From: Halomonas halophila
Lineage (GTDB): Bacteria > Pseudomonadota > Gammaproteobacteria > Pseudomonadales > Halomonadaceae
Assembly (NCBI GenBank): GCA_002433675.1
Contig: DJIP01000198.1
Coordinates: forward strand, 25,157 to 34,509
Length of the DNA: 9,353 bases
Reading direction: 5' to 3'
Shown: in pieces, positions 1-7,080 of the stretch
How positions within the stretch are numbered: the stretch's first letter is position 1
Layout of the letters: the number at the start of each line of letters is the position of its first letter
Notes under the pieces: model-generated
Databases searched by the model: none
Seen by the model: only the letters and a program-made list of their open reading frames with translations
Told to the model about the DNA's origin: nothing
Translations under genes and position numbers: made by a program

Positions 1-245
1 ACCACGGCGCACCGCAGCGGCTGGCCACCATGGTGCCGGTACTGGTGCGTGAGGACTGGCTGCGTCGCTACGCCAGCCTCGCCTTCACCTGCCGGGCCAT
101 CGCCGGCATTGGCTCACGCCTGTCCGGGCCCAACCGCCTGGCCGAACTGGTACCGCACCTGCACGATGACTATCGTCAACTGGACGACGACTTCGCGACC
201 CTGTGGCGTGATACCCGTGCAGAACTCGAGACCTCGGGGTCCTGA
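1..245 (+). CDS. C-terminal fragment of an unrecognised protein
   Basis: The frame is open from base 3 to a TGA at 243-245, and no start is needed inside the window, so this is probably the last 80 or so codons of a gene that begins to the left. An ATG at 30 exists but has no convincing Shine-Dalgarno sequence and lies in continuous open frame, so it is likely internal. The visible part is soluble and probably helical, rich in Arg, Leu and Asp, with two tryptophans (in REDWLRRY and TLWRDTR) and no membrane segment or metal motif. Codon use looks like that of the neighbours. It is convergent with moeA, with only 24 nt between the two stops. I do not recognise the family and assign no function. 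It is the only plus-strand gene I accept in the window. Confidence 0.6.
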   Translation, partial: HGAPQRLATMVPVLVREDWLRRYASLAFTCRAIAGIGSRLSGPNRLAELVPHLHDDYRQLDDDFATLWRDTRAELETSGS

Positions 246-269
246 CGGGTATCGTCCCTCAGTGCACCG

Positions 270-1493
270 CTAAGAGATTCGCAGCCACAGGCATTCCACC
301 TTGTCGCCCGGCGCTATCTCGCTGTGGGGCGGGATTACCGCCAGGGCGTCGGCATCAATGCAGGACGACAGTACGCCGGAGTTCTGGTCGGAGAACGCCT
401 GGGCGCTGACGCCCTGTGGGGCGAAGGCGAGGCGTACCCGCATGTAGTGCTGGCGTGGACCGGTGGAGGTGGCAAAGTCGCTGCATGCCCACAGCCGCGG
501 TAGTTCCGCCATGGACGCACAGCCTTGCAGAGCACCCAGCAGCGGGCGCAAGAATAGCCAGGTACCGACATAGCTCGACACAGGATTGCCGGGCAAGCCG
601 ACAAACCGCACCGTGGTGCCGCCAGGCCCTTCCAGCTGGCCCAGTGCCAGCGGCTTGCCGGGGCGAATGGCCAGGCGCCAGAGGTTCAGCGTGCCGAGCG
701 TCTCCAGTGCCGCCTTGACGTGATCTTCCTCACCGACGCTGACGCCGCCGGTGGAGACCACCAGGTCCGCTACCTCGGCGGCCTCCTTCAGGCAGGCGCG
801 GGTGCCTTCCGGGCTATCCGGCACGCTGCGCTTGAGCACGATGTCGGCACCGAAACGCTCCAGCAGGCTCTTGAGCATGGGTCGGTTGGAGTTGTAGATC
901 TGGCCAGGTGCCAGCGGCTGACCCGGGTCGATGATCTCGTCGCCGGTGGACAGCAGGGCGACCCTGGGACGGCGGTGGACGTCCACCTCGACGATGCCCT
1001 GGCCTGCCAGGTGACCAAGTGCCGCCGCGTCCAGCCGGGTGCCGGCATCCAGCAGGGGGGCACCGGCGCGCACGTCCCGGCCTCGCCGGCGCACGTTGTC
1101 GCCCGCCGGGATGTCTGCGGGAATGACGGCGTCATCACCTTCGCGCTGCACCTTCTCCTGCATCACCACGCAGTCGGCGCCGTCAGGCAGCTGGCCACCG
1201 GTAAAGATACGGGCACAGCTGCCGCGCTCCAGCCGCTCGCCCGGGGCACCGGCAGCCACTCGCAGGGCTACCGGCAGGCGTTGTCCGGCGTCTTCGTGGT
1301 GCAGGGCGTAACCGTCCATGGCGCTATTGTCGAACGGCGGTACATCCAGCGCCGCCTTGACCGGGGTAGCCAGCACACGGCCTTCGGCCTGTTCGCAGGG
1401 CTGGCGTTCTACCGCTAGCGGCGCTACACCGTCGAGCAGGGTGGCGAGGGCGTCCTCCATGGGCGCCAGTGACGCTGGGTGGCTAGACGTCAT
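270..1493 (-). CDS. moeA: Molybdopterin molybdenumtransferase MoeA
   Basis: This 407-residue cytoplasmic enzyme inserts molybdate into adenylylated molybdopterin, the last step of basic molybdenum-cofactor synthesis. Length matches the family (about 400-410). Visible motifs run in the expected order: PPFDNSAMDGYAL at 52-64, TGGQLPDGADCVV at 98-110, STGDEI at 182-187, STGGVSVGEEDHV at 247-259, RPGKPLALG at 277-285 and GLPGNPVSS at 299-307. The C-terminal beta domain (about 330-407) is complete. The ATG at 1493 lies inside the end of moaB (11-nt overlap), with purine-rich GGAG/GGGGG sequence upstream, so the two are probably translated together. It is the last gene of a DUF1244-moaB-moeA unit downstream of a molybdenum-dependent formate dehydrogenase, its likely client. 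I see no damage. MoeA paralogues specialised for tungsten exist and cannot be excluded. Confidence 0.96.
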   Translation of the reverse strand: MTSSHPASLAPMEDALATLLDGVAPLAVERQPCEQAEGRVLATPVKAALDVPPFDNSAMDGYALHHEDAGQRLPVALRVAAGAPGERLERGSCARIFTGGQLPDGADCVVMQEKVQREGDDAVIPADIPAGDNVRRRGRDVRAGAPLLDAGTRLDAAALGHLAGQGIVEVDVHRRPRVALLSTGDEIIDPGQPLAPGQIYNSNRPMLKSLLERFGADIVLKRSVPDSPEGTRACLKEAAEVADLVVSTGGVSVGEEDHVKAALETLGTLNLWRLAIRPGKPLALGQLEGPGGTTVRFVGLPGNPVSSYVGTWLFLRPLLGALQGCASMAELPRLWACSDFATSTGPRQHYMRVRLAFAPQGVSAQAFSDQNSGVLSSCIDADALAVIPPHSEIAPGDKVECLWLRIS

Positions 1494-2010
1494 GCTGCCC
1501 CCGCTCCGGTATCACCAGATTGGCGAAGTTGCAGGGCCGGTGACGGCTGTCGAGCTGCTCGGCAAGGATGCCATCCCAGGCGGTGCGACAGGCGCCGGTG
1601 GAACCCGGCAGGCAGAACACCACGGTGTGGTTGGCCATGCCTCCCAGGCAACGGCTTTGCACGGTGGAGCTGCCGATTTCCTGGTAGGACAGCTGACGGA
1701 ACAGCTCGCCGAAGCCCTCGATGCGCTTGTCGAGCAGGGCAGATACCGCCTCCGGGGTGGAATCCCTTCCAGTGAAGCCGGTACCACCGGTGGTCAGGAT
1801 CACCTGCACGTCGGGGTCGGCGATCCAGCCTGACACCACGGCGCGGATACGATAGATGTCATCGATCACGATCTGCTTGTCGGCGAGCTGGTGCCCGGCG
1901 GCCTCGAGCCGCTGGACCAGCGCCTGACCGCTGCGATCGGTATCTTCGGTGCGGGTGTCGGAGACGGTCAGCACCGCCACCTTCAGCCCGATCATGGTGT
2001 CCTGACTCAC
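1483..2010 (-). CDS. moaB: Molybdenum cofactor biosynthesis protein MoaB
   Basis: A 175-residue MoaB/Mog-fold protein. The family binds molybdopterin; in many organisms it adenylylates it before MoeA adds the metal, while the role of MoaB in E. coli is less clear. Seen: N-terminal VAVLTVSDTRTEDTDRSG (11-28), the substrate-loop motif TTGGTG (73-78) followed by GRDSTPEAV, and LPGSTGACRTAW (134-145). The C-terminal RPCNF also resembles E. coli MoaB. I chose the GTG at 2010 because AAGGAG (2024-2019) lies 8 nt upstream of it; the GTG at 2019 overlaps that ribosome site and cannot use it. With this start, five bases separate it from the DUF1244 stop, and the protein opens MSQ as in E. coli MoaB. 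Its end overlaps moeA by 11 nt. No MoaA, C, D or E is present in the window, so earlier pathway steps must be encoded elsewhere. Confidence 0.93.
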   Translation of the reverse strand: MSQDTMIGLKVAVLTVSDTRTEDTDRSGQALVQRLEAAGHQLADKQIVIDDIYRIRAVVSGWIADPDVQVILTTGGTGFTGRDSTPEAVSALLDKRIEGFGELFRQLSYQEIGSSTVQSRCLGGMANHTVVFCLPGSTGACRTAWDGILAEQLDSRHRPCNFANLVIPERGQHDV

Positions 2011-2015
2011 TGGCG

Positions 2016-2345
2016 TCACTCCTTGTCACCGGTACGCTGCTGCTTGGCCTGCTGGCGAGCCTCGAACGCCGCCATCTGTTCGGGGGTGGCCTTGGCCTGG
2101 TAGTGGTCCTTCCACTCGCTGTAGGGCATGCCATAGACGTGTTCACGGGCGGCTTCGTAGTCGAGCGACTCGCCGCGTTCTTCGGCCGCGGCGACCAACC
2201 ACTTGGACAGGCAGTTGCGGCAGAAGTCCGCCAGGATCATCAGATCGATGTTCTGTACGTCCTTGTTGTCATCAAGGTGGCGAAGCAGGCGGCGGAAGGC
2301 GGCCGCCTCGAGTTCGGTGCGGGTAGCCTCATCGAGGTGCTGCAT
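2016..2345 (-). CDS. DUF1244 family protein, function unknown
   Basis: A 109-residue soluble, mainly helical protein that I assign to DUF1244 (SMc04008-like) from its pattern; its biochemical role is not established. Recognisable features are NIDLMILADFCRNCLSKW at 32-49, with a Cys-x2-Cys pair (C42, C45), and YGMPYSEWK at 71-79. The tail after about 90 is polar and Gln/Lys-rich. The longest open frame would start at 2420, but the added 25 residues have no family character. The ATG at 2345 has GGAG at 2355-2352 with a 6-nt spacer and yields a family-like N-terminus. It is the first gene of the unit with moaB and moeA, 5 nt before moaB, which suggests but does not prove a connection with molybdenum-cofactor supply. 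The two cysteines could bind metal or be redox active; this is inference. Confidence 0.85.
   Translation of the reverse strand: MQHLDEATRTELEAAAFRRLLRHLDDNKDVQNIDLMILADFCRNCLSKWLVAAAEERGESLDYEAAREHVYGMPYSEWKDHYQAKATPEQMAAFEARQQAKQQRTGDKE
2019..2024 (-). promoter_or_regulatory. Ribosome binding site that fixes the moaB start
   Basis: On the minus strand AAGGAG occupies 2024-2019, 8 nt before GTG at 2010-2008. It overlaps the alternative in-frame GTG at 2019, so it can only serve the shorter start. It also overlaps the TGA of the DUF1244 gene (2018-2016) by one base short, so ribosomes finishing that gene could reinitiate here. Confidence 0.75.
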
Positions 2346-2426
2346 GGGGGACTCCAGTAACAGAAAAACGATCAGTCGGGCGACTGTCCCACGATGGTAA
2401 CGCAAGACCGTCACAAGCACAGCGCC
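2346..2426 (-). promoter_or_regulatory. Leader/likely promoter region of the DUF1244-moaB-moeA unit
   Basis: This stretch lies between the terminator of the formate dehydrogenase unit and the DUF1244 start. If that terminator works, the downstream unit needs its own promoter here or relies on read-through. I could not find a convincing sigma-70 -35/-10 pair: TACCAT at about 2399-2394 is a weak -10 candidate without a good partner. A small inverted repeat, CAGTC-4 nt-GACTG, occupies 2373-2386, and a short T-run follows it on the minus strand (2369-2365). GGAG at 2355-2352 is the ribosome site of DUF1244. No known molybdate (ModE) or FNR site was recognised. Confidence 0.3.
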
Positions 2427-2460
2427 AAAAGAATGCCGCCCCGAGTGACCCCGGGGCGGC
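2427..2460 (-). terminator. Intrinsic terminator after the formate dehydrogenase genes
   Basis: Read on the minus strand, a 9-bp perfect GC stem (GCCGCCCCG at 2460-2452 pairing with CGGGGCGGC at 2443-2435) closes an 8-nt loop and is followed by ATTCTTTT at 2434-2427. It begins 32 nt after the gamma-subunit stop. The plus-strand side has no T-run, so it appears to act only on minus-strand transcripts. It separates the dehydrogenase unit from the DUF1244-moaB-moeA unit. Confidence 0.85.
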
Positions 2461-2492
2461 GAGAGGAATAGCGCTCACCATGGGGGCTGCGC

Positions 2493-3539
2493 TCAGGAGG
2501 GGCTGGGAGATTCCGGTTTGGTATCGTCGGTTGCCTCGACCTCTGCCGGGGCCTTCTCAGCCTGATCCTTGACCTCTTCGTACCACAGGTTGTGGTGCTG
2601 TTTGGCCCAGCTCTCGTCGACGTAGCCCGTCGTCATGCCCTCCAGGGCACCTTCGGTTCCCAAGGTGCCGATATAGATGTGACCGAAGGAGACGGCGGTA
2701 AGGGCGAGGGCGCCCACCGCATGGATGATGTTGGCCCACTGCATGGTGTCCCGACTCTGGTCGAAGTTCGGGAAGTCCAGTACCAGGCCGCTGACGAAGA
2801 CGACCATGCCGGCCGTGGCCAACAGCCAGAACCAGGCCTTCTCGCCACCGTTGGCAAAACCGGCATCCGGATGCTTGTCGCCGACCATGCCGCCACCTTG
2901 CTTGAACCACTCGATATCGTGGGCCTTGATCCAGTTGTGCTTGAGAAAGCGCAACAGCACGAAGATCAGCAGCAGGCCGAAGAACGGACCGATGTAATTG
3001 TGCAGGAACTTTGTGCCGCTGATCATCGCAGCCCAGAAGGCATCGCCAAACACCGGCTTGAATACGAACTTGCCGTAGAGAATGTTGAGGCCCGTCAGCG
3101 CCAGGATGATGAACAGCGTCGCCAGGGTCCAGTGCAGCGCCCGGCTGAGTACCGACCAACGCAACAGTTTGCGCCCGGTGCGCGGTTCATCGAGGCGGCT
3201 GCGGCCGACGATCAGATAGAAGATGGTGATGATGGCCAGCATACCCCCCACGGCGATCAGCCCGAACGGCGAGATCCACTTGTTTCGCCATTGGCGCCAG
3301 CTCTCGCCGCTCTGGTTGATCAGGCTGTAGGTCGAATCATGGCGGGTATCGATAAAGGACTCGCCGTCCTTCACCTGGCGCCAGGTGTCGGCGTCGGCGC
3401 TGGGTACGGCGGTGGCGATCTCGGCGTTGGGGTCGGCACCCATGGCGGGAGCGGCGCAGGCCAGCAACAGCAGCAACAGCGCCGGCAGCACCAGCCCCAG
3501 GACTCCACCCGGTCGAGGCAAGGCATCACGAAGGTTCAT
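2493..3539 (-). CDS. Formate dehydrogenase gamma subunit (cytochrome b556)
   Basis: A 348-residue integral membrane dihaem cytochrome b that takes electrons from the beta subunit and reduces quinone. An N-terminal hydrophobic segment (about 11-35) looks like a cleavable signal. A periplasmic stretch of about 50 residues follows, then spans at roughly 91-112, 136-156, 181-198, 235-255 and 270-292. Four histidines sit where the FdnI family has its haem ligands: H136 (ALHW), H180 (FLHNYIGP), H273 and H287. The last two are 14 apart, as in E. coli FdnI. The signal-like extension makes it much longer than FdnI (about 217 residues) and is usual for the FDH3-type gamma. The tail (about 323-348) is acidic and Pro-rich. 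AGGAGG (3549-3544) overlaps the beta stop, 9 nt upstream, so translation is coupled. It is the last gene before the terminator. Confidence 0.95.
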   Translation of the reverse strand: MNLRDALPRPGGVLGLVLPALLLLLLACAAPAMGADPNAEIATAVPSADADTWRQVKDGESFIDTRHDSTYSLINQSGESWRQWRNKWISPFGLIAVGGMLAIITIFYLIVGRSRLDEPRTGRKLLRWSVLSRALHWTLATLFIILALTGLNILYGKFVFKPVFGDAFWAAMISGTKFLHNYIGPFFGLLLIFVLLRFLKHNWIKAHDIEWFKQGGGMVGDKHPDAGFANGGEKAWFWLLATAGMVVFVSGLVLDFPNFDQSRDTMQWANIIHAVGALALTAVSFGHIYIGTLGTEGALEGMTTGYVDESWAKQHHNLWYEEVKDQAEKAPAEVEATDDTKPESPSPS

Positions 3540-3548
3540 GGAGCCTCC

Positions 3549-4172
3549 TCACTGGTTACGTGTGGCGTCGTAGGCCATGGCGTCGATCGCCGAGGGCGAG
3601 CCATTGCCGATGTCCGACCAGGCGCCATCCTTGTGACCACGGCGCACCACCCGCTCGCGAAAGATGTCGGCAACGGTCTGGGCATCGCCGGCCAGCAGCG
3701 CCTTGGTCGAGCACATCTCGGCGCATAGCGGCAGCTTGCCCTCGGCGATGCGGTTGGCGCCGTACTTTTCGTACTCTTCCTCGGGGCTGTCGGCGGGGCC
3801 ACCGGCGCAGAAGGTGCACTTGTCCATCTTGCCGCGCTCGCCGAATGCATCCTGCTGGGGGAACTGCGGCGCGCCAAAGGGGCAGGCGTACAGGCAGTAA
3901 CCGCAGCCGATGCACAGATCCTTGTCGTGCAGCACGATGCCGTCGTCTGTCTTGTAGAAGCAGTCGGTAGGGCAGACCGCCATGCAGGGGGCGTCGTCGC
4001 AGTGCATGCAGGCCACCGAGATGGACACCTCGGACGGCTCGCCGTCGTTGAGGGTGACCACCCGGCGGCGCTGGATCCCCCACTCGACCTCGTTGGCGTT
4101 CTTGCAGGCGGTGACGCAACCATTGCACTCGATGCAGCGCTCGGCGTCACACATGAATTTCATCTGGGCCAT
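3549..4172 (-). CDS. fdh3B: Formate dehydrogenase beta subunit (FDH3 type), four [4Fe-4S]
   Basis: A 207-residue ferredoxin-like electron-transfer subunit linking the catalytic alpha subunit to the cytochrome b gamma subunit. Sixteen cysteines form four cluster sets: C13/C16/C19/C23, C55/C58/C63/C67, C87/C90/C93/C97, and C119/C122 with C150/C154. C8 and C71 are extra. The usual exchange of the fourth Cys between paired motifs is expected. Unlike E. coli FdnH (about 290 residues), it ends shortly after the last cluster and has no C-terminal membrane helix, as in short FDH3-type beta subunits. It has no signal peptide, so it is presumably exported bound to Tat-targeted alpha. AGGAG at 4184-4180 is 7 nt before the ATG. 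Alpha ends 34 nt upstream and gamma starts 9 nt downstream. Confidence 0.95.
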   Translation of the reverse strand: MAQMKFMCDAERCIECNGCVTACKNANEVEWGIQRRRVVTLNDGEPSEVSISVACMHCDDAPCMAVCPTDCFYKTDDGIVLHDKDLCIGCGYCLYACPFGAPQFPQQDAFGERGKMDKCTFCAGGPADSPEEEYEKYGANRIAEGKLPLCAEMCSTKALLAGDAQTVADIFRERVVRRGHKDGAWSDIGNGSPSAIDAMAYDATRNQ

Positions 4173-4206
4173 GTCGAAACTCCTGTTGGTTCGGTGACGT
4201 CGTTGT

Positions 4207-7062
4207 CTAGCTGGCGAGTTCGATGCGACACAGGGTGCACTTGGTTTCCTGCATCTGGGTCACCGAGTCGTAGCCGTAGGTAGTGGCAGTGTTGACCGCC
4301 TCACCGATCACGTAGGGCGTGGTGCCATCCGGATAGCGATCGGCCAGGCTTTCGCCCTGGAACATGCCGCCGAAGTGGAAGGGCATGAACACCACTTCCC
4401 GCGCTACCCGAGGCGTCACCATGGCCTTAACCTTGATACGCCCGCCTTCGGCGCCTTCCACCCACACCATGTTGCCGTCCTTGACCCCCAGGTCGTTGGC
4501 CAGGGCAGGGTTGATCTCGACGAACATCTCCTGCTGCAGCTCGGCCAGCCAGGACATGGAGCGCGTTTCCTCGCCGCCGCCTTCGTACTCGACCAGGCGG
4601 CCAGAAGTCATGATGATCGGATACTTCTTGCTGGCATCATTCTGCTGGATGCTCTGGTACAGCGTCGGGAGGCGATAGTGCGAGGCGACGTCATCCCAGG
4701 TGGGGTAGTCCTCGACCAGATCCCGGCGTGAGGTATAGAGCGGCTCGCGGTGCTTGGGAATCGGGTCGGGGAAGGTCCAGACGTTGCAGCGTGCCTTGGC
4801 GTTGCCGAAGGGCGAGCACTCATGGGCGATGGCAACGCGCTGGATGCCGCCGGACAGGTCGGTCTTCCAGTTCTTGCCATCTGCCGCGGCCTTTTCTTCG
4901 TCTGTCAGCTCATCCCACCAGCCCAGATCCTTGAGCATCTGAGCGCTGAACTCGGGGTAGCCGTCCTCGAGATCGGAACCGGCGCTGAACGAGTTGTCGG
5001 CGAGGATCGGAGTGCCCTCATGCTCAATGCCGAAACGCGCACGGAAGGTCAGGCCGCCCTGGGACACCGGTTTGCTGGTGTCGTACAGAATGGGGGTGCC
5101 GGGGTGATTGAGCTCCGCGGTGCCCCAGCAGGGCCATGGCAGGCCATAGTAGTCGCCATCGGCCGGGCCGCCCTCGGCACGCAGGTCGCGGAAGCTGAAG
5201 GTATGCCAGTTCTGCTGGTGGGTCTTGAGGCGCTCGGGGCTCTGCCCGGTGTAACCCACGGTCCACATGCCGCGGTTGAACTCCCGAGTGATGTCCTCGA
5301 TCAGTGGCTCCTCGCCGTTGACCTGGATGTTCTTGAACAGCTCGTCGGCGAAGCCGAGGCGCTGGCTCAGCAGGTACATGATGCTGTGGTCGGGCTTGGC
5401 CTCGAAGGCCGGCTCCACCACCCGGTCACGCCACTGTAGAGAGCGATTGGTGGCGGTAACACTGCCGTAGGTCTCGAACTGGGTGGCCGCCGGCAGCAGG
5501 TAGACGCCATCGCTGCGATCGTGCATGACCCCGGCGACGGTGGGATAGGGGTCGACGATGACCATCATCTCGAGCTTCTGCATGGCCTTCTGCATTTCGG
5601 TGCCGCGGGTCTGGGAGTTGACCGCGTGGCCCCAGTAGAACATTGCCTTGAGGCTGGTGCGCTGGGAGATGTCCTGGTCTTCCTCGAGCACGCCATCGAT
5701 CCAGCGCGATACCGTGATGCCGCTGGAGTGCATGGGGTAGCCGTCGGCGTATTCGGTCTGATCGAAGCGGCTTTTCAGCCATTCGTAGTCGAGGTCCCAG
5801 ATCTGCGCCCAATGCTTCCAGGCGGCCTCCGACAGACCGTAATAGCCGGGGAGTGAATGCGACATCAGGCCGAGGTCGGTGGCGCCCTGGACATTGTCGT
5901 GACCACGGAAAATGTTGGCGCCACCGCCGGACTTGCCGATATTGCCAAGCGCCAGTTCGAGGATGCAGTAGGCCCGGGTGTTGTTGTTGCCGGTGGTGTG
6001 CTGGGTGCCGCCCATGCACCAGACGATACAGCCGGGGCGGTTTTCCGCTAGCCGCCTGGCGGTGTCATACACCGCAGCTTCCGGCACCCCGGTGATGCGC
6101 TCCACTTCGCTCGGCGGGAAGTTGGCGACCTCGTTGCGTACCTCGTCCATGGCGTAGACACGCTGATCGATGTACTGCTGGTCTTCCCAGCCGTTCTCAA
6201 AAATATGCCAGAGCAGGCCCCAGATGAAGGCCACGTCGGAGCCAGGACGGATCCGCACGTAGTGGTCGGCCTTGGCCGCCGTGCGGGTGAAACGCGGATC
6301 GACGACGATGATTTCGGCCTGGCTGCGCTCCTTGGCCAGCAGGATGTGCTGCATGGCCACCGGGTGGGCTTCGGTAGGGTTGGAGCCGATGAACATGATC
6401 GATCGACTGTTCTGGAGGTCGTTGAGCGAGTTGGTCATCGCCCCGTAGCCCCAGGTGTTGGCGACGCCGGCAACAGTGGTGGAGTGGCAGATACGTGCCT
6501 GGTGATCGGTATTGTTGGTCCCGGCCAGCGCCGCGAACTTGCGCATCAGGTAGGCCTGCTCATTGCTGAACTTGGCCGAGCCGAGCCAGTAGACGCTGTC
6601 CGGTCCATGCTGCTCGGTTAACTCCAGCACCTTGGCGCCGATTTCGTCGATGGCCTGGTCCCAGGACAGACGCTGCCACTCGCCCCCGACCAGCTTCATC
6701 GGGTACTTGAGTCGCCGGGTCGAGTGACCGTGCTGGCGTAGCGAGGCGCCCTTGGCGCAGTGTGCGCCACGGTTGATGGGGTGATCAAAGGCCGGCTCCT
6801 GATGGGTCCAGACCCCTTCCTGGACCTCGGCATAGACGCCACAGCCCACCGAGCAGTGGGAGCAGATGGTGCGGCGAGTCTCTACCGGCGCATCGCTGTA
6901 GGGCGTCTTTTCGGCGGCCTCGGCGCGTTGCATCATCGGTGAGCCAAAAAGCCCGAGGCCGGCGACACCGCTGGTTGCCGCGCCGCTGCGCTTGAGGAAC
7001 TGGCGCCGGGAAATACCGAGACCGGAGGCCTTGGGGGTGGTGGAGGTTCGGGTCAGACGCAT
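4207..7062 (-). CDS. fdhA: Formate dehydrogenase catalytic alpha subunit, Tat-exported, Cys-type
   Basis: A 951-residue molybdopterin oxidoreductase that oxidises formate to CO2, probably facing the periplasm. The twin-arginine signal is SRRQFLK (18-24) with a hydrophobic stretch and likely cleavage after AEA at 47-49. C67, C70, C74 and C102 bind the [4Fe-4S] cluster and K104 follows it. The Mo/W ligand is C192 in ARICHS, codon TGC at 6489-6487, with H193 beside it; no in-frame TGA/selenocysteine is used. FDH signatures include QHTTGNNNTR (354-363) and FRGHDNVQGATDLG (385-398). The C-terminal dinucleotide-binding domain spans about 814-935. The protein ends with an extra Cys-x2-Cys (C942, C945). 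GAGGAG at 7076-7071 is 8 nt before the ATG. Neighbouring beta, gamma, TorD-like and TAT-target genes support a respiratory, quinone-linked enzyme. Whether it holds Mo or W cannot be read from sequence. Confidence 0.97.
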   Translation of the reverse strand: MRLTRTSTTPKASGLGISRRQFLKRSGAATSGVAGLGLFGSPMMQRAEAAEKTPYSDAPVETRRTICSHCSVGCGVYAEVQEGVWTHQEPAFDHPINRGAHCAKGASLRQHGHSTRRLKYPMKLVGGEWQRLSWDQAIDEIGAKVLELTEQHGPDSVYWLGSAKFSNEQAYLMRKFAALAGTNNTDHQARICHSTTVAGVANTWGYGAMTNSLNDLQNSRSIMFIGSNPTEAHPVAMQHILLAKERSQAEIIVVDPRFTRTAAKADHYVRIRPGSDVAFIWGLLWHIFENGWEDQQYIDQRVYAMDEVRNEVANFPPSEVERITGVPEAAVYDTARRLAENRPGCIVWCMGGTQHTTGNNNTRAYCILELALGNIGKSGGGANIFRGHDNVQGATDLGLMSHSLPGYYGLSEAAWKHWAQIWDLDYEWLKSRFDQTEYADGYPMHSSGITVSRWIDGVLEEDQDISQRTSLKAMFYWGHAVNSQTRGTEMQKAMQKLEMMVIVDPYPTVAGVMHDRSDGVYLLPAATQFETYGSVTATNRSLQWRDRVVEPAFEAKPDHSIMYLLSQRLGFADELFKNIQVNGEEPLIEDITREFNRGMWTVGYTGQSPERLKTHQQNWHTFSFRDLRAEGGPADGDYYGLPWPCWGTAELNHPGTPILYDTSKPVSQGGLTFRARFGIEHEGTPILADNSFSAGSDLEDGYPEFSAQMLKDLGWWDELTDEEKAAADGKNWKTDLSGGIQRVAIAHECSPFGNAKARCNVWTFPDPIPKHREPLYTSRRDLVEDYPTWDDVASHYRLPTLYQSIQQNDASKKYPIIMTSGRLVEYEGGGEETRSMSWLAELQQEMFVEINPALANDLGVKDGNMVWVEGAEGGRIKVKAMVTPRVAREVVFMPFHFGGMFQGESLADRYPDGTTPYVIGEAVNTATTYGYDSVTQMQETKCTLCRIELAS

Positions 7063-7080
7063 GGCAGGCTCTCCTCGGGG

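Noticed and set aside
228..262. Possible terminator between the left-edge gene and moeA
   Set aside because: Only 4-bp inverted repeats without a T-run on either strand were found, too weak to call.
720..1418. Plus-strand open frame of 232 codons within moeA
   Set aside because: It is a shadow of moeA: composition mirrors the antisense strand and no ribosome site or motif was seen.
2346..2420. N-terminal extension of the DUF1244 frame to 2420
   Set aside because: The extra 25 residues read through the leader, have no family resemblance, and the ATG at 2345 has a well-placed GGAG.
3454..3471. Lipobox-like LLAC in the gamma N-terminus
   Set aside because: The residue before Ala is Leu, the surrounding sequence continues as an ordinary signal region, and known FDH gamma subunits are not lipoproteins.
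3465..3482. Short CAGCAG/CAACAG repeats in the gamma leader region
   Set aside because: These encode the poly-Leu core of the gamma signal segment and are explained by its hydrophobic composition.
2592..3728. Plus-strand open frame of 378 codons
   Set aside because: It is antisense to FDH gamma and beta, with a low-complexity Gln/Asp-rich translation and no family motif.
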